DNA from: Sipunculus nudus
Taxonomy: Eukaryota; Annelida; Sipuncula; Golfingiida; Sipunculidae
DNA: 64,000 bases
NCBI GenBank assembly: GCA_026874595.1
Contig: CM049313.1
Location: forward strand, 68,938,659 to 69,002,658
Reading direction: 5' to 3'
The translations under genes were made by a program, and so were the position numbers. The number at the start of each line of letters is the position of its first letter. The stretch's first letter is position 1. Under the pieces are notes generated by a model. The model worked only from the letters and a program-made list of their open reading frames with translations. It was not told the origin of the DNA and did not search any database. Shown piece by piece: positions 11,006 through 23,692 of the stretch.

Positions 11006-13295
11006 TATATTTATATAAACACTTGCTTGGTTTTACTAGAAAAACTAAATTTTTGGGGTCAATGTATATAAATTTGAAATTTGATTTTATATCAGATATT
11101 TTTATCAGATTTTACCAGATATTTTGATTAAGTGGGTAGCAAATTTGACCCTTTTAACTGACCTATATTTTTTATGACCACATATACTTCCCACAAATGG
11201 CGTCAACATATCCAGAATTCTCTCTGGATGAAATGAAATGGTGTGGAAGGGAGAGCTAAAGGTCATAGAAACTTACTTTTCTGGTGAATCAATCAAGCCT
11301 TAGATAAAGATCAGTTACTGCACTGGCAGCGGTATAACAGCTTGTGACTGTTCTCCAACATGCAAACTGAAAATACAGAACCTCCCGGTGATTGTCAGTG
11401 GACCCCCCCCCCCCCCCGGCCTGACTGAAGGTATACATCGGTAGGATTTAGAAAGTATCACCATGATCCAAGTTTCAAAAACACCCAGTTGCAAAAACGG
11501 CATTTGAATTTCAAGGCCAAATTTCAAGATCAAAAGGTCAATCGGGGTAAGATTTTATGGAACTTTTATTCCAGATACATTTTTATATAATGTGCAGAAA
11601 CTTTCAGTTAAATTAGAAACAGCTAAAAAACAATAATTTGATTCATGGAATAATTGATAAATATGAAGGAATTGCTAAAAACAAGAGCCCATTACTCCGT
11701 TAATATTGGGTCTATTGTTAAACACTAAGACGCATTTAATCTTCTTTGCTAATTTTGCGTTCCAGACTCTAGAAATGTCGTACATTTTTTATATATACCT
11801 CTGCAGGTTTGATTCTATAGTTTGATTACCTCAGTACGTTTTATGGCTCAATTCAAGGTCATAAAGTCAAGGTTTAAGGTCCCATAAAAACCATTTCCAT
11901 CCACCCGTTTCATTTCCGTTTAGTTTTCCGAAATGCAGGCGATCTTACCAGAAAACTTTAACCTTTTATGCCCCAATAAATGAGTATTATCAAGATATAA
12001 CAAAGACAATATCATATATAAATAACATAAAAGAAAATGTGACCTTCAAGGTAATTTTCAAGGTCAAAATGTCAGACTTTGTGAATATTCAGTATTTATA
12101 TATGAGAATATAATATTTTTATAGCAAAATATAATATAACCATATGGTAAAAGATTTTATGGTCCTGGCTGGTCTACTGATTGGGTCCTTGTGTAAACAA
12201 TTTAATATCAGCCACTCACATCAAAGCTTTACCATATGACTGGCTCCATTATAAGTTTGTAAATATATGTTTTATTTCTGTGATATTGATACTGTGGTTG
12301 GCGTAATATTCGCGGGGTTAAAATGTCGCGCTTTTACCTTTTCAGCGATCGCGAGGGTTCAATTTTCGCGATATAATAAACGAAAGACCTATAAACAGAG
12401 TATAACAATTATTATGTGAACTGATTATAAGTAATATTATATGCAAAAAATCTTACTGACAAAAAATATTGCCAATAAAATTTGAAGAAGAAATAATAGC
12501 ATTTGAAATATCTTTGAACAAACACGGTATACTTTCATTTATAATGTCAACCTTTTACTTTCCAACGATGGGAGCTCGTTCTCTCGAAGGTTTCATTTTC
12601 ACAATTTTTCCGGCCCCTTTAGTGAATATGGCAAATATAAAACCCTAGCGAAGAAAACGGCAACCTTAATATACTAGTATGTACTTTTTTTTTACATATT
12701 TTAATTCATGAATCTTTAACGCTAATCGACCTGAAAATTAAACGTCTTCACTCTTAACGTGCAAGGTCCCTTAGCTTATGACTGCTTATACATGTGGGTT
12801 TTACATATGTATCTATAGGTCTTATTTTGTGCAGACAGGGAACGCCTCATTACAAGCTTATGCAGTTATTTAAAATATTCCCTGTACATCAGGCTGAAAC
12901 TTCACATACCGGTATACGATATATATTATACTTTACTAAAAATTTACTTGGGTTTGCATGCAACAAAAAAAATAAACATTTTAACATACAATGGGCCGCA
13001 CAAATCTATTAGCATAATGGTTGCGTGACAGGGAAGCATATAGACCATACTATCAATGTCCCGCATTCCGACGATCAAATACATGCCTCAAGACTTACGC
13101 TTTTTTCGTATGGTTCTCACGTGTACAGGTGTTATTATATGTCCAGGCGCATTTCTTCGTCGTATTAATGTTTTCAATGCTGCGTGGTGCTTCACGCTAC
13201 CTTCTTTTCAATTTATTCTTATTTGTAGTACTTCATACTTTCGTGCTTCATTTCTGTTTTGTGTCGGCGTAAATGATGCATATATATATATGCAT
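11006..13295. other. Intergenic, no gene recognised
   Basis: Low-complexity and AT-rich sequence with a C run at 11403-11417 and scattered 'aaggtcaaggtc' phrases (about 11290-12070). The block at 12300-12370 (cgcggggttaaaatgtcgcg...) has the look of a dispersed repeat. No protein similarity is visible in the open frames. Confidence 0.4.
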
Positions 13296-13426
13296 TGTTA
13301 CGTGGTGCACATAAAAGTGGACCGAACTGACTTGCAAGTGAAATTTTCTTTTCTCACGAGGCGACCGGAATGCCAGACATGTCCGCCACCGATATGGGTT
13401 CCCCCTGAACAAATTATTTTCGTTAC
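13296..13426 (+). mobile_element. Degenerate solo LTR unit of the tRNA-promoter TRIM
   Basis: Opposite orientation to the complete copies. It starts TGTTACGTGGTGCACATAAA after (TA)n and ends cgttaca. The A-box and B-box regions are degraded but the middle 'gtccgccacc' block is kept. Confidence 0.65.
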
Positions 13427-14149
13427 AATATCATCAGCCCTTAAATAAAGTCCTTTGTGCATGTGTTGGTTTTAATTATTTTACCAGAAATTGCATTTAC
13501 ACATAAATTTGCCCGCATGTACTCATACCTTGGTAATATTTTTGTGGACTAACTGCATTAAACATGATTTTATGAGAGGTGTTTATTTTCGCCTATTAGC
13601 AGACAATAATGTGTGTTCAGCTTGTGTACGAGCATTGTGTATACTATTAAAGAGGTTAAGAGTTTGTATGCCCGATAAAACCTCTTGGACCTAGCACAGT
13701 ATTTGATAAAGTCATTTTAGCAATTTGATCAAAACGCCATTAGCATATTTGAGAAATCTGTACATAGTAGCCATCTCAAAATAAGAAACTGTTAAAATTA
13801 CAGGAGATCTATACCTAACAGAAAGCATGTCAATGTTACAATGTATTTTTTAAAGGAAATTAATGCCCGAAGTCCCTTCATTGCCTCAGCCCGCTACACC
13901 CCAATTCCTGGGTGTGTGTCTGTGTGTGTTTGTTTGCAACATAACTCACGCAATCCTGAACGAAATCTCATTAAATGTTCAGAGGTAGTTCGTATGTTTT
14001 CAAGTTATGTGCCCATGCATGCGCTTTGGAGAAGTGCAGGAGTCCATATAAATATAATTAATTATATTATAACATATAACAACAATTTTTTTCATAGATT
14101 GATTCTTTGTAATTACGTATCTTTCACGTGGATTGTTGAAATAATACAT
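13427..14149. other. Intergenic, nothing recognised
   Basis: Contains a short (TG)n run near 13914-13932. No coding or RNA gene signal was seen. Confidence 0.4.
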
Positions 14150-14585
14150 TGTTACGAAGACAAATTTCTCAGGGGAAAATACTGGGCCGATCCGGGTTTC
14201 GAACCCATGTCGGTGGCGCACAAGTCAAGCGTACCAACCGCTTCGCTAGGAAAGCATGCTTCACTAACGAGACAGTTCAGTCCGCTTTAATGTCAACCCG
14301 TAACACGCCCAATCTTAAGAGCGTTTTTGCTATCAGAACAAGACTAATTATCCCAGGAGTCACACTTTGGTGAACTTATTCCCTGGGCCACAAAGTTTAC
14401 CGTCACGTTGGACGAGCCCCCATTTTGTTACGCAGACAAATTTCTCAAGAAAAAATACTTGGCCGATCCGGGTTTCGAACCCATAACGGTGGCGCACAAG
14501 TCCGCTGTACCAAATAACCGCTTCGCTAGAAAAGCAAGCTTCACATACGAGACAGTTCGGCCCGCTTTTATTTCAACCCGTAACA
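14150..14585 (-). mobile_element. Complete TRIM-like element with tRNA-type promoter in its LTRs, copy 1
   Basis: Two direct repeats, 14150-14305 and 14426-14585, each running from TGTTACG to CGTAACA, flank 120 bp of internal sequence. The 4-bp direct repeat ACAT lies at both edges (14146-14149 and 14586-14589), as expected for an LTR-element target duplication. On the minus strand the internal region begins, 3 bp after the LTR, with TGGGGGCTCGTCC (14422-14410), which matches the proline-tRNA primer-binding site used by many retroelements. Each unit holds a B box (GGTTCGAAACC) and an A-box-like TAGCGAAGCGGTTGG, the arrangement of a tRNA gene. There is no coding capacity, so it must be mobilised by another element. 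The alternative, a tandem SINE, does not explain the primer site or the target duplication around the pair. Confidence 0.85.
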
Positions 14586-15708
14586 ACATCAAGAGTTAAA
14601 AACATTAAAATCTGTCATTTAGTTAACTCAGCGAGGGGGTATACAGATTATCGCGCGAAGTAGTCTGAAATCGATTTAAGATAACCAGGGGTCACCTGAA
14701 ATGGGGGGGGGGGATGGGATGTAGGGGCGCTTACTTGAAGTCTTTACACCAGGTTGGCAGCGGAGGGAGTATAGAGCTGGTGTAGCTGTCGCGCCCGCAT
14801 CTCCAGGACTGGGAACATTTTAACGTGCAGATGACCCCTTTTTGTACAGTTGCAAATGGAGAACGTGCAGTTGTAATTCTGGATTTTTGCAGTATTCTAA
14901 AATTGAAAGTTTTGTTCTAATTACTAGTTTATGCCTGTGAGTAAATAACTGTATTTTATCCATTACACATATCGAGGCAATACAACATATATAATTATAG
15001 CACTGGTATGAGCTTGCAAACATTTGTTATATTCCTGTAACAAGTACATTTCTCATTCATAGATTATATTCATAATTCATTGATAATATTTAGAATATAA
15101 AAATGTTATCAATGAAAATATGACAGAGTATAATTGACTCGAGTGTAGACACTTTTATTGTAATGAAAACTTACCCTAACCTGATACATATTATAGTCAG
15201 GCTAATTCAGCGATGAATTGTTTGATATGTGAAAATTATAACTTTATATATGTAGAACTTAAACACAGGAAGGTAGTATACATATCTCTCTGCATACTAG
15301 CTATTTATACTATTACCAGTATAATACACTGACCGAGGGAAGCTAAATTAAATTTGTGCAGTTCGCATTTTTATGAAAGATCCAGGGTAACATGATACTG
15401 TATACACAGCTCACAAAAAAAAAACAACTTTGATACCAAAGCGTTACATTTTTTTTTAAATTCTTGCACGGACTGTCAGACGAACGGACAGACAGAGAGG
15501 TGAAACCTCTATTCCATATTGTTTAAGAATAAAAAATACCACGTGCATCGAGGATTGGGATAAAGCAAATAATTAGTAATGTTATTTCCTTCGGAATGGG
15601 TCAAATGGACATGTTAAAAGGCGAAGCTTTAACTATGCATGATTCTTGCATTCCTGTGGTGATAATTGCACTTGAGGTATTTGTTGTATGTTGTTGCAAA
15701 TAATTGCA
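14586..15708. other. Intergenic, nothing recognised
   Basis: Includes a G run at 14704-14713. No coding similarity was seen. Confidence 0.4.
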
Positions 15709-15798
15709 GGTGGTGTAGCGTATGTTATTCTGTTAGAACACCAATATTGATTTGGTGGTGTAGCGTATGTTATTCTGTTAGAACACCAATATTGATTT
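15709..15798. repeat. Perfect 45-bp tandem duplication
   Basis: 15709-15753 is repeated exactly at 15754-15798 (unit begins ggtggtgtagcgtatg). It is non-coding. Confidence 0.95.
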
Positions 15799-15830
15799 GA
15801 AGAAGGACTGAAATAAATTCCATTTTATCA

Positions 15831-15833
<3 letters not shown>

Positions 15834-15887
<54 letters not shown>
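15834..15887. repeat. (TA)n microsatellite
   Basis: About 27 TA units. Confidence 0.97.
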
Positions 15888-15891
<4 letters not shown>

Positions 15892-16895
15892 TATTATTCA
15901 TAAGGCGTGGAACAATGTATTGATGGAAATCGAGAGGTTGTACCATGGTGCTAATGGTCACTTTATTCCGAGTGGGTTGTTTTTTTTCTCATAAATTAAA
16001 CACCCAGGCTACACTAAGGGGTCTTTATCGTATTAAACACACACATATACACATATGTGAAAGAAATGAAATGCATGATTAGTGTTTTTGTTTTAAAGAT
16101 GACTCTGTTTTTACTCGGAGCAACGAGGGATGTAATTTGTAAACTGGACAGATTTGAAGAAGATACCCCGAGGTATCTACTGAACACAAGCTCACACACA
16201 AAGAATTTTTCAGCTTTCATTTTCAAGCACTTTGATCGATTAACACAAACAGAGCTAAGCAAGATCCTCAGCGGTTCGTTTTACTTTCAGTTCTCAGCAA
16301 TGTGAATAGATATATATGCTGAGGTTGCGTGACTTCTGAAAAGCAGTATTAGAAACATCGACAGGAGATAAAAAATACCATGATAATCGGTGATGAACTG
16401 CCGCGTAACCTGCGAGCCGCCCTGTCACACCAACGAAACCGTCACACAGGTAAATAGAAAGTAAGACTGTTATATGAGCTATCCTTAAAAATGCAATAAA
16501 AGTAAGACTTTGTAAGCCCTTATTTTTGCAAAATGAAAAGTAAGACTTTGTTACACACGTGCAAGCACTCTCACCATATATAGCTGATCACATCTGATCC
16601 GCACATTTCAACACTGAATGAAGAGGCAACATATTACAACTACCAAAAGAAAGCTCCTCTTTAATACACATGCTAATACCAGAATACTTGTAGGCGTTGC
16701 ACACCAAACCCAACCAGCCGTAAGTAATCACTCACACACACACCTCAAGCCATACTTGAACAAACACAAACCAAAACATCTCGGTCACCTGAAAGTGCTA
16801 ATATATGGAGTGTGTACGAAGCCTTATGGGTGGTGGAAATTATGCATGATCCATTTCATCAACACACATCTGCACCTGCACACATGCACACATAC

Positions 16896-16945
<50 letters not shown>
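16896..16945. repeat. (TA)n microsatellite
   Basis: About 25 TA units. Confidence 0.97.
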
Positions 16946-16949
<4 letters not shown>

Positions 16950-17377
16950 CATATTTATGACAAAATATGAATGACAGGTCGGGGTTTTGATTGTCGCATC
17001 ATGAAACGGTATGTTTAAAAAATTAAGTGAAAATCTGTGATTTTACCAAGCAGTATAAAAATGTCAATTTATAATCATTTTTTTTCCGACTCTGGATACT
17101 CGATCTAAGACATAATATGCAGTCTCAGTTATGTTTGCTTTGTTATCTCTACGTGCCATGTGTCAATACTAAAGGTATAGTTAATGAAATAAGGTTACTT
17201 TAGGGTCACGGGTATTTCTGTTATCTATGAGAACTCTGGTACGTTACAGTTTTCACGCTCTGATAACCATATAACGTTGTACCTGCTTATAGCGAAGACC
17301 ATTAATATGAAATAGATCCAGTGTATCTAGTCTTTTGTTTAATCATAAGCAATCAAAGTATTATAAACCTATAAAAT

Positions 17378-17380
<3 letters not shown>

Positions 17381-17445
<65 letters not shown>
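17381..17445. repeat. (TA)n microsatellite
   Basis: About 32 TA units. Confidence 0.97.
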
Positions 17446-17447
<2 letters not shown>

Positions 17448-17642
17448 GTGACCATAATCTTTGCGACATGGTTTGGAATATATTGAGACCTGAGCAAGTT
17501 TAGTCTGACAGTGTGATATAGGCCTAGTCGAGTCCACAACAAATTCGAGTCCGGAAGAAAGTCCCCGTCCTTGAAGTTTGAGGCAAAGTCAAGTGTTTCA
17601 CCCCTCAGTTTTGCTAATTCGAGTAACTTAAGTTATAATATA

Positions 17643-18392
17643 TAGAGCTGCGCGAGATAATCCATATATCAGTACTATCGCGATATACAATTATTCCCAT
17701 TTTGCGTATCGCAATACAGTTTTCAAATATCGATATTTTTCGATATTTTGTTATACGTGCCTAAAACTGATTTTTTAAAGAAAATTTGTGTTTCCGTTAC
17801 AAATTTAGGCTCCTAAATGGATTTGAAATTATTACAAGCTTAAAGTGGAAACCGCTACCGCGTCTTTAGACATTTAGTAGGAAATGTCTGGTATGCCACA
17901 GATCAAAGGCCCCATTACAGGAAATTTGTCTGCTTCTACTTCCATGAGGAGAGATATTTCCATACAACAAATAGAAAGAAGTGCTGGACACGGGCATAAT
18001 TATTAATCAAACATTAATATTCGTCGCATCTCAATATGATAACTGCATTAAGATCAAGTTTCAAGTTACCAGTACTAATGTGCAAGAACGGCAGCCCTGC
18101 GATGTTGTACACGGCTGTGACTGTACGCGCAACCTATACTGTCTGCGCTAAACCACAGTCCAGCATTCTATAATTTACAAGATATTTACACATGTTAGGT
18201 CTAAAGAAAACTTTGATTTTAAATATTTCTTTGAGTAATGCCAACAACAAAGTATTTACTAAGTACATAAGTAAGTAATATTTTCATATTTTGTGTTTAA
18301 ATAAGCTGATCTTCATAATAAAAATATCGCAATACGCTACCACATATCGCAATATATTGCGATACAAAATTTGCCGGCGATACCCAGCCCTA
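17643..18392. mobile_element. Possible non-autonomous hAT-like element
   Basis: The left end TAGAGCTGCGCGAGATAA and the right end (reverse complement) TAGGGCTGGGTATCGCCG resemble hAT-type termini. Both subterminal regions carry repeated 'atcgcgatat/atatcgcaatat' motifs. There is no transposase and no matching 8-bp target duplication, so this is tentative. Confidence 0.35.
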
Positions 18393-19888
18393 TAGATCTG
18401 TTAAATGTGAAAACCTGCACGTTTATTTCATAATGGCTTTGATGGAAGCTAAGGGTGGGTCTTTCGCCTTTCAAATTTACTATGTTCAATTACGGGCATT
18501 TTAATATATATAATTATTACTGCCAGACCTGTAACGGTTAACCGAGGCACCGATACATCGAAATAAAAATCAAATATCTTACCAGTACCTTCAGAATCAT
18601 CATTGAAGCGTCGCAACTCCCTAAGTAGTGCTAACAAATATTTGTATACATGTTGATGTAAATAAGTGAACTAAAAGCAATGGATAGGCTTAATTATGCC
18701 TAGAAGGTTTATGAAATTGAGAAACACATTGCAGGAAAAAAAGACGAACTGGATGTACTTAATGAAAAATTGGCATCACTTATCCCCCCCCCCCCCCTCC
18801 CAACCCTTGAACATAAATTGACGATGATTATACGGCCTAATTCATGGCTTCAATATTCAGCGTCCGTCCGTCCGTCTGTCAGGCCGACCGTCCTTTATAA
18901 GGTCAGCGTAATAAATCGAAAGCAAATAGAGAGACATGCAGTCAGTCACACTATTGATTCCCCTCATGACGCGCTATATCACGGTTGAATATAGATGACT
19001 TTGCCACGGTTTTCAAGTTCACAAGGCGTTACTGTTTCTTACGTATAATACACTCGTCGGTCTTTCTGATAATTGTCTCCCGGATTCCCACAGGTATTAA
19101 AATCTTTGTTAAACCCACCTTTAAGTTTTACACTACAGGTATATTAATTCCAATTTGCACTATTTAGCTTGAAACAAATAACTTTCTCACTAAAATCAAT
19201 GTTTTTTTAATGTATGTTCATCAATTCAACCAATACTGGGTTCCGCTTATTTGTGAAAGTAGCTTAACACCCTTTTAATAAATGCCTTCTGAAATCTTAG
19301 CTGTAAAAACAAAATCTTTTTGTTCTTCTGATTACAAGAGAAATTTATTGAATTAATTTCATATACATGTAGTTCGGAAGTCTTTATTCTTTTTAATTTC
19401 ATATTAATATTTGATAATTATGAACAGGAATAAACAAAATGAATAAAAATACAAAATAAAAAATAAAACCACGCACTACGACCACCTCGGTTTAGCGACC
19501 ACCTCAAATAACGACTACTTTTCAAGTCCAAATTTTGCTTTGCTTATTATATCAGACTTCCCTTAGACGACCACCTCGAAAATGCAACCACTTTATCAAG
19601 GTCCCGTTGGTGGTCGTAATGTCGAGCTTTTACAGTACCTTAAGTCACACACATATGTACATACACTTATTTCTGAAATGCTTCAAATTCTTATGCGTGA
19701 TGATGACGTTTTTTAATGATATGTATTTCCAATAGGTTTGACCCTGACGGATTAACTGTACTTTACCAGCGATGCAGACCGTACTCGGTCAGGGTTAACG
19801 TCTTGGTTGGTTTCCCTCAGAGCATGAGTTAATACCATTTAAGCATGTGACAAAACCGAATTGCCTCGCTATTGCTACAGACGTCACC
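18393..19888. other. Intergenic, upstream of locus 2
   Basis: C run at 18784-18797 and a tccgtccgtc-type run near 18862. 19471-19640 holds 'cgaccacctc' phrases that look like an old dispersed repeat. No gene was recognised. Confidence 0.4.
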
Positions 19889-19931
19889 ATGGTTTCGGTA
19901 AGCGTCTTGTTAGTGTTTGCTATAGTTTAAG
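19889..19931 (+). pseudogene. Locus 2 signal exon with premature TAA
   Basis: 43 nt from ATG (19889) to the donor gtaacc, the same length and phase as in locus 1. It encodes MVSVSVLLVFAIV and then TAA (19928-19930) before the phase-1 donor. The hydrophobic core is intact, so this is a recent nonsense change or a sequence error. An internal gtaagc at 19897 would be phase 0 and leads to a stop in exon B. Confidence 0.55.
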
Positions 19932-20891
19932 GTAACCAAATGTGTATGCATGATATATTACCAAATATTTAGTTCTTATACCTGTTTTTGTAATACAATT
20001 TTTAAACTTTTAATTTATTAGTCACAATTTGTTCTGTTTTTGTTTTGCTCAAACTCACGTGGGTTATTGATCAACCATATTTATGACAGTTTGTTTGACA
20101 GTATCTTCCTAGATAATTTAAAGAACCACAACAGTTATGTAGAGTTAAAATACCACTTAGCTGTATATACAAGCACGCTTGAACATAAATAGACGTAACA
20201 AGGCTGAAATCACCACAGCACTCTTGAAAATCCAGTAGATGGCGCTTTAAGTCAGCCCTCTAAATATTTTTGTTTTCGGTGGATGCGTACCCCGGACTGA
20301 CTGTCATATGGGGCTGTCCCTTCTTATCTAGGTGTCGCAGTGTCATTTTTCTTCAAAGGGGGGGGGGGGGGGGGACTCGCAGGTCTTGGACCGTAATCAG
20401 AACTTAAGAAACTTTTTTTTTAAATATAAACACACACACACACATATATATACATTTTTTTATAGTTTGTGTGGAACATTTCAAATATTTCAATTAAGTA
20501 TAAGCTTTTACAAAATTAGGTATAATGTTTTCAGTATACATTAATTTTAAACCATGCTAGATATATTATAGTAAACTCAGAAATGGAAACAAAGGGTATA
20601 ATTCTAATTATTAATATATTTCATTTCTAGTAAAAATTAATCTCTGAATATCAGCGGGGGGGGGGGGGGGGAGGGTATTTCATTGACCATCCCCCTGTAT
20701 TGACGCCCCTTTCTAGGTGTAAGCTATAGACAAGGCAATCATTTGATCAAGCCATCTCAAAAGCGGGAAAGTTATCAGAGCTGACCGTTAAATCTCATCG
20801 ATAGTCGCGGAGGTTATGATTCAAACGTATGTTTGGCGGATTTCAGTGGCGGATCCATAGGGGGCGCCCGCGGTCGTTGTTCGCCGTTATT

Positions 20892-20919
20892 GAGAACTCG
20901 AGTCCAGACTCGAGTTCTC
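20892..20919. repeat. 13-bp perfect inverted repeat, 2-nt loop
   Basis: Arms gagaactcgagtc (20892-20904) and 20907-20919. It is too long to be a usual transcription factor palindrome; its role is unknown. Confidence 0.9.
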
Positions 20920-21526
20920 GGGTCCGGACGCTATTCCAACGAATCACTCAGATTCAAAGGTGGTTTTGGATTTGAACTTGATGATATTAAGCCCTCATTG
21001 TTATAGATTTTCTTAAGATTTTGTTATTCAATATTTTATGATGTATCACCACAACACCCTATGTTTTAGGTAAGCACTTACAACTGAACTCTATTTCAGT
21101 TATTTAACCCTCTGTAGAGCCATATGAGTATTCCACGGCAAACCCCAGGGTGGATGCGTTGCCATGTGTTTAGCAGACACGTGGATTCACACTGGATGTC
21201 CCGTAACCCGCAGTGCGTCAAAAATCAGTCATGTGCACTGGACTTGTCAACTTACCAAGGACACCGTCGTCAACTTACACAGGACACAGTTTATTAGTTT
21301 TTGTTACGTTATGGCCGTAAAGCTTGTCAATTTATCCCATTACTGCAATCTTCAAGTAATACTCAGATCAGCTGTATAGTATGGAGTATATTTTTATAGT
21401 AATTGTCGTTAGGTGTGACTTTTGTTAAATTCAAATACCATAACTGTATTTTTAATATTTTTTAGGGGGGCAGTTTGTCATGAAACAGAAATAAGTCAAG
21501 AGTGTAGGATCCCTTAAGTCACCAAT

Positions 21527-21571
21527 GGTGACTAAAATGTTAGTTATAACTAGTAGTACATTTTAGTCACC
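21527..21571. repeat. 14-bp inverted repeat
   Basis: Arms ggtgactaaaatgt (21527-21540) and its reverse complement (21558-21571), spacer 17 nt. Confidence 0.85.
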
Positions 21572-23089
21572 ACCATTTATATAAACCATGGTGGATTTAT
21601 ATGGTCCATATTTTCTGAAAAGACGAAAACTCATACTGATCACAGATACTTCATTTTTATTTAGACACAATGAAAATTTTGGAGGTTAACACCAAAAATT
21701 TTAAGTATAAATGTTTAAATGTTACCATCCAGTAATAATAAAGGACTAGTAGGCAAAACGAATTCACCATAAATACGTTCTTACTGCTAATTCCATGGAG
21801 GCTGTGACCAACATGACCCATGACTTCTTGGATCAATAAACATCATTACTAAGGTAAAAAGCACTCCTGTTTCCAATATTTTGCAGTTGGCTTCTGAATA
21901 AAATACTTATAGTTTGGTACAGAATTCTGAATTTCACAGCGTCTGTAAAAATGGTACCAAGCTCCTTTAGCTAGAAAATTTCGATGGTATCGTGTATAAA
22001 CACTCTGAATAAGGGGAGGCGATGATTAAGTCGACCCATCGTAGGTCATGAGACATTTCGTCGCTGTGGGGGGCTTGCCTTCCCTCAGCTTGAACGGACT
22101 TTTGATTACACAAAGGTAAAATATTGCAAGGAGGTTCTGTTATATAAGCTCATTCATTTGTATATTTCCCTTTCACGGATCTCAAAATATGTTGCGTTTA
22201 TTCACTTCAATAACTCCGCATCACGAAGTATAAGAGATAATAGACAATTTTCGTGTACCTATGACCGTATGTACAAATTTTTAAATAATTTGGCAGCGCG
22301 AATGGGTGTTGCATCAACTAGTCTCTTACAGAGACACATGGTGGCGCTCTGCAACGACAAGTGATTTGTTTTTTTTAATTGGGGAAAAAACGGAAGTCCC
22401 AATTGGAATCCGCAAGGCTTCGCTCGAGCCAGGTCCATCCAGTTGACCTGGTGACAAGTGAAGAAAAAGACTCAATTTGGACTAAGACTTATGTCTGGCC
22501 ACGTGCAAGCCATCGACTAAATGTGTATCGAAGGGCCCCCGATTTAGCCAATAAGATATATCAATATGTTTGACCAATCAGAGCCATGGTCTCATTCTCT
22601 AGTAATAGGCTCTCTTGTAGTGAGCCTGTGAAAGAGGCCATGCATTCAGTATCTGTCATTAATTTTAACGTGTAGAAGTTTCATCTAACCAGGGTCTGTC
22701 ATTTTTGCCTGGTTTCACAGGTGACCATTTTCCTCAATTTACCGTTTGTTTTGACTGTTTGCTCAAATACTAGATTAAGTTGTATATTAAATATCCAGAT
22801 GGTGTTAGATTACCTTGTTACCAACTTCGCTGTTGCATGAATGTTAAATTTTGAAAATTGGTATTTTATAAGAAAATACTTACAGCAAAGAATCATGTTG
22901 GTAAACTGAGCTAATTCATAGTGTATTTTTCACACAATTTTGAAACGCTTTTTACTATAAAAGAAATGTCAAGTTTCTCCTTTTTTGAGTAAACCGTTCA
23001 ATCGTTACCGATCAGCTAGTTTTAATATAAACAGTATATATGGAAGTGGTTCTGATGACAATGACGATCTGACCAATCCTTCAATACAG

Positions 23090-23243
23090 GTATAACTGTT
23101 GACGCCGGTGATCATGAACACTGCCAAGCGGAGGCGCTTTATGCCTGTGTGCGCCCCCTGTTTCGCCAGCGGGGAATCAACATGACGGCAATCCTGAACC
23201 TTATGGAAGTTCATCCAGACACCATTCGTGAAGGATGCAACTC
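23090..23243 (+). CDS. Locus 2 exon B
   Basis: 154 nt, acceptor atacag, donor gtaagt, phase 1 in and 2 out, open throughout. It encodes HCQAEALYACVRPLF (Cys-x7-Cys) and ends EGCNS, the same ending as exon B1 of locus 3. The exon itself looks intact although its upstream signal exon has a stop. Confidence 0.75.
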
Positions 23244-23332
23244 GTAAGTGATGCAAATATTCCATTTGTTATACCCAAACCCTGGGGATTGATCGTGGCT
23301 ATTTAGTACATCTGTCAACAACCATAAGCTAG

Positions 23333-23335
<3 letters not shown>

Positions 23336-23424
<89 letters not shown>
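23336..23424. repeat. (TA)n microsatellite
   Basis: About 43 TA units with one slip (taat) in the middle, in the place where exons C and D would be expected. Confidence 0.97.
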
Positions 23425-23425
<1 letters not shown>

Positions 23426-23599
23426 TTACCCTATATGGTTACCTATACTAGCCTTATATATATATAGGGCTAACTCGGAAATTCGAAACAGGTTTCGGTT
23501 CCGGGAAAACGTTCACTTTATAATTGCGGATACAATATTTAATTTCGGATACAATTGTTCTGATTTATTCATATTTTACATTTAATACATGTTATCCTT

Positions 23600-23692
23600 C
23601 TGCAGATATTAGGATATTCTGGAGTCGTGTATGACCGACGCCGTGAAGGATTGTGGGGAATCAGCAGTCACCCCGACCATAACCGTCCATTG
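23600..23692 (+). pseudogene. Locus 2 exon E relic
   Basis: DILESCMTDAVKDCGESAVT is nearly identical to exon E2 of locus 3, after which similarity collapses. With the usual phase-2 entry after the ctgcag acceptor, an in-frame TAG precedes the motif. No clear donor follows. It sits only ~360 bp after exon B, so exons C and D are missing here. Confidence 0.7.

Larger units (their letters stand above)
15888..17642. other. Intergenic with microsatellites
   Basis: Holds (TA)n at 16896-16945 and 17381-17445 and CA-rich sequence near 16850-16895. The overlapping ~82-codon frames on both strands near 16014-16305 have no recognisable similarity. Confidence 0.4.
19932..23089. other. Intron-like region of locus 2
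   Basis: G runs at 20357-20373 and 20656-20671. A 13-bp perfect inverted repeat lies at 20892-20919 and a 14-bp inverted repeat at 21527-21571. The short open frames have no recognisable similarity. Confidence 0.45.

Noticed and set aside
13841-14290. 149-codon frame on the plus strand
   Set aside because: Its last third is translated TRIM sequence (the same 'GFEP...AHKS' appears in every copy of the element), so it is not a gene.
14150-14305. True tRNA gene (B box and A box present)
   Set aside because: The tRNA-like part has poor anticodon and acceptor pairing, occurs in several diverged copies, and lies inside an element with LTR-type borders.
16014-16305. Overlapping ~82-codon frames on both strands
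   Set aside because: No domain, no cysteine pattern and no convincing splice sites; the frames are each other's complement.
17643-18392. Confident hAT call
   Set aside because: Ends are only partly similar and no 8-bp target duplication is present; kept as a low-confidence feature.
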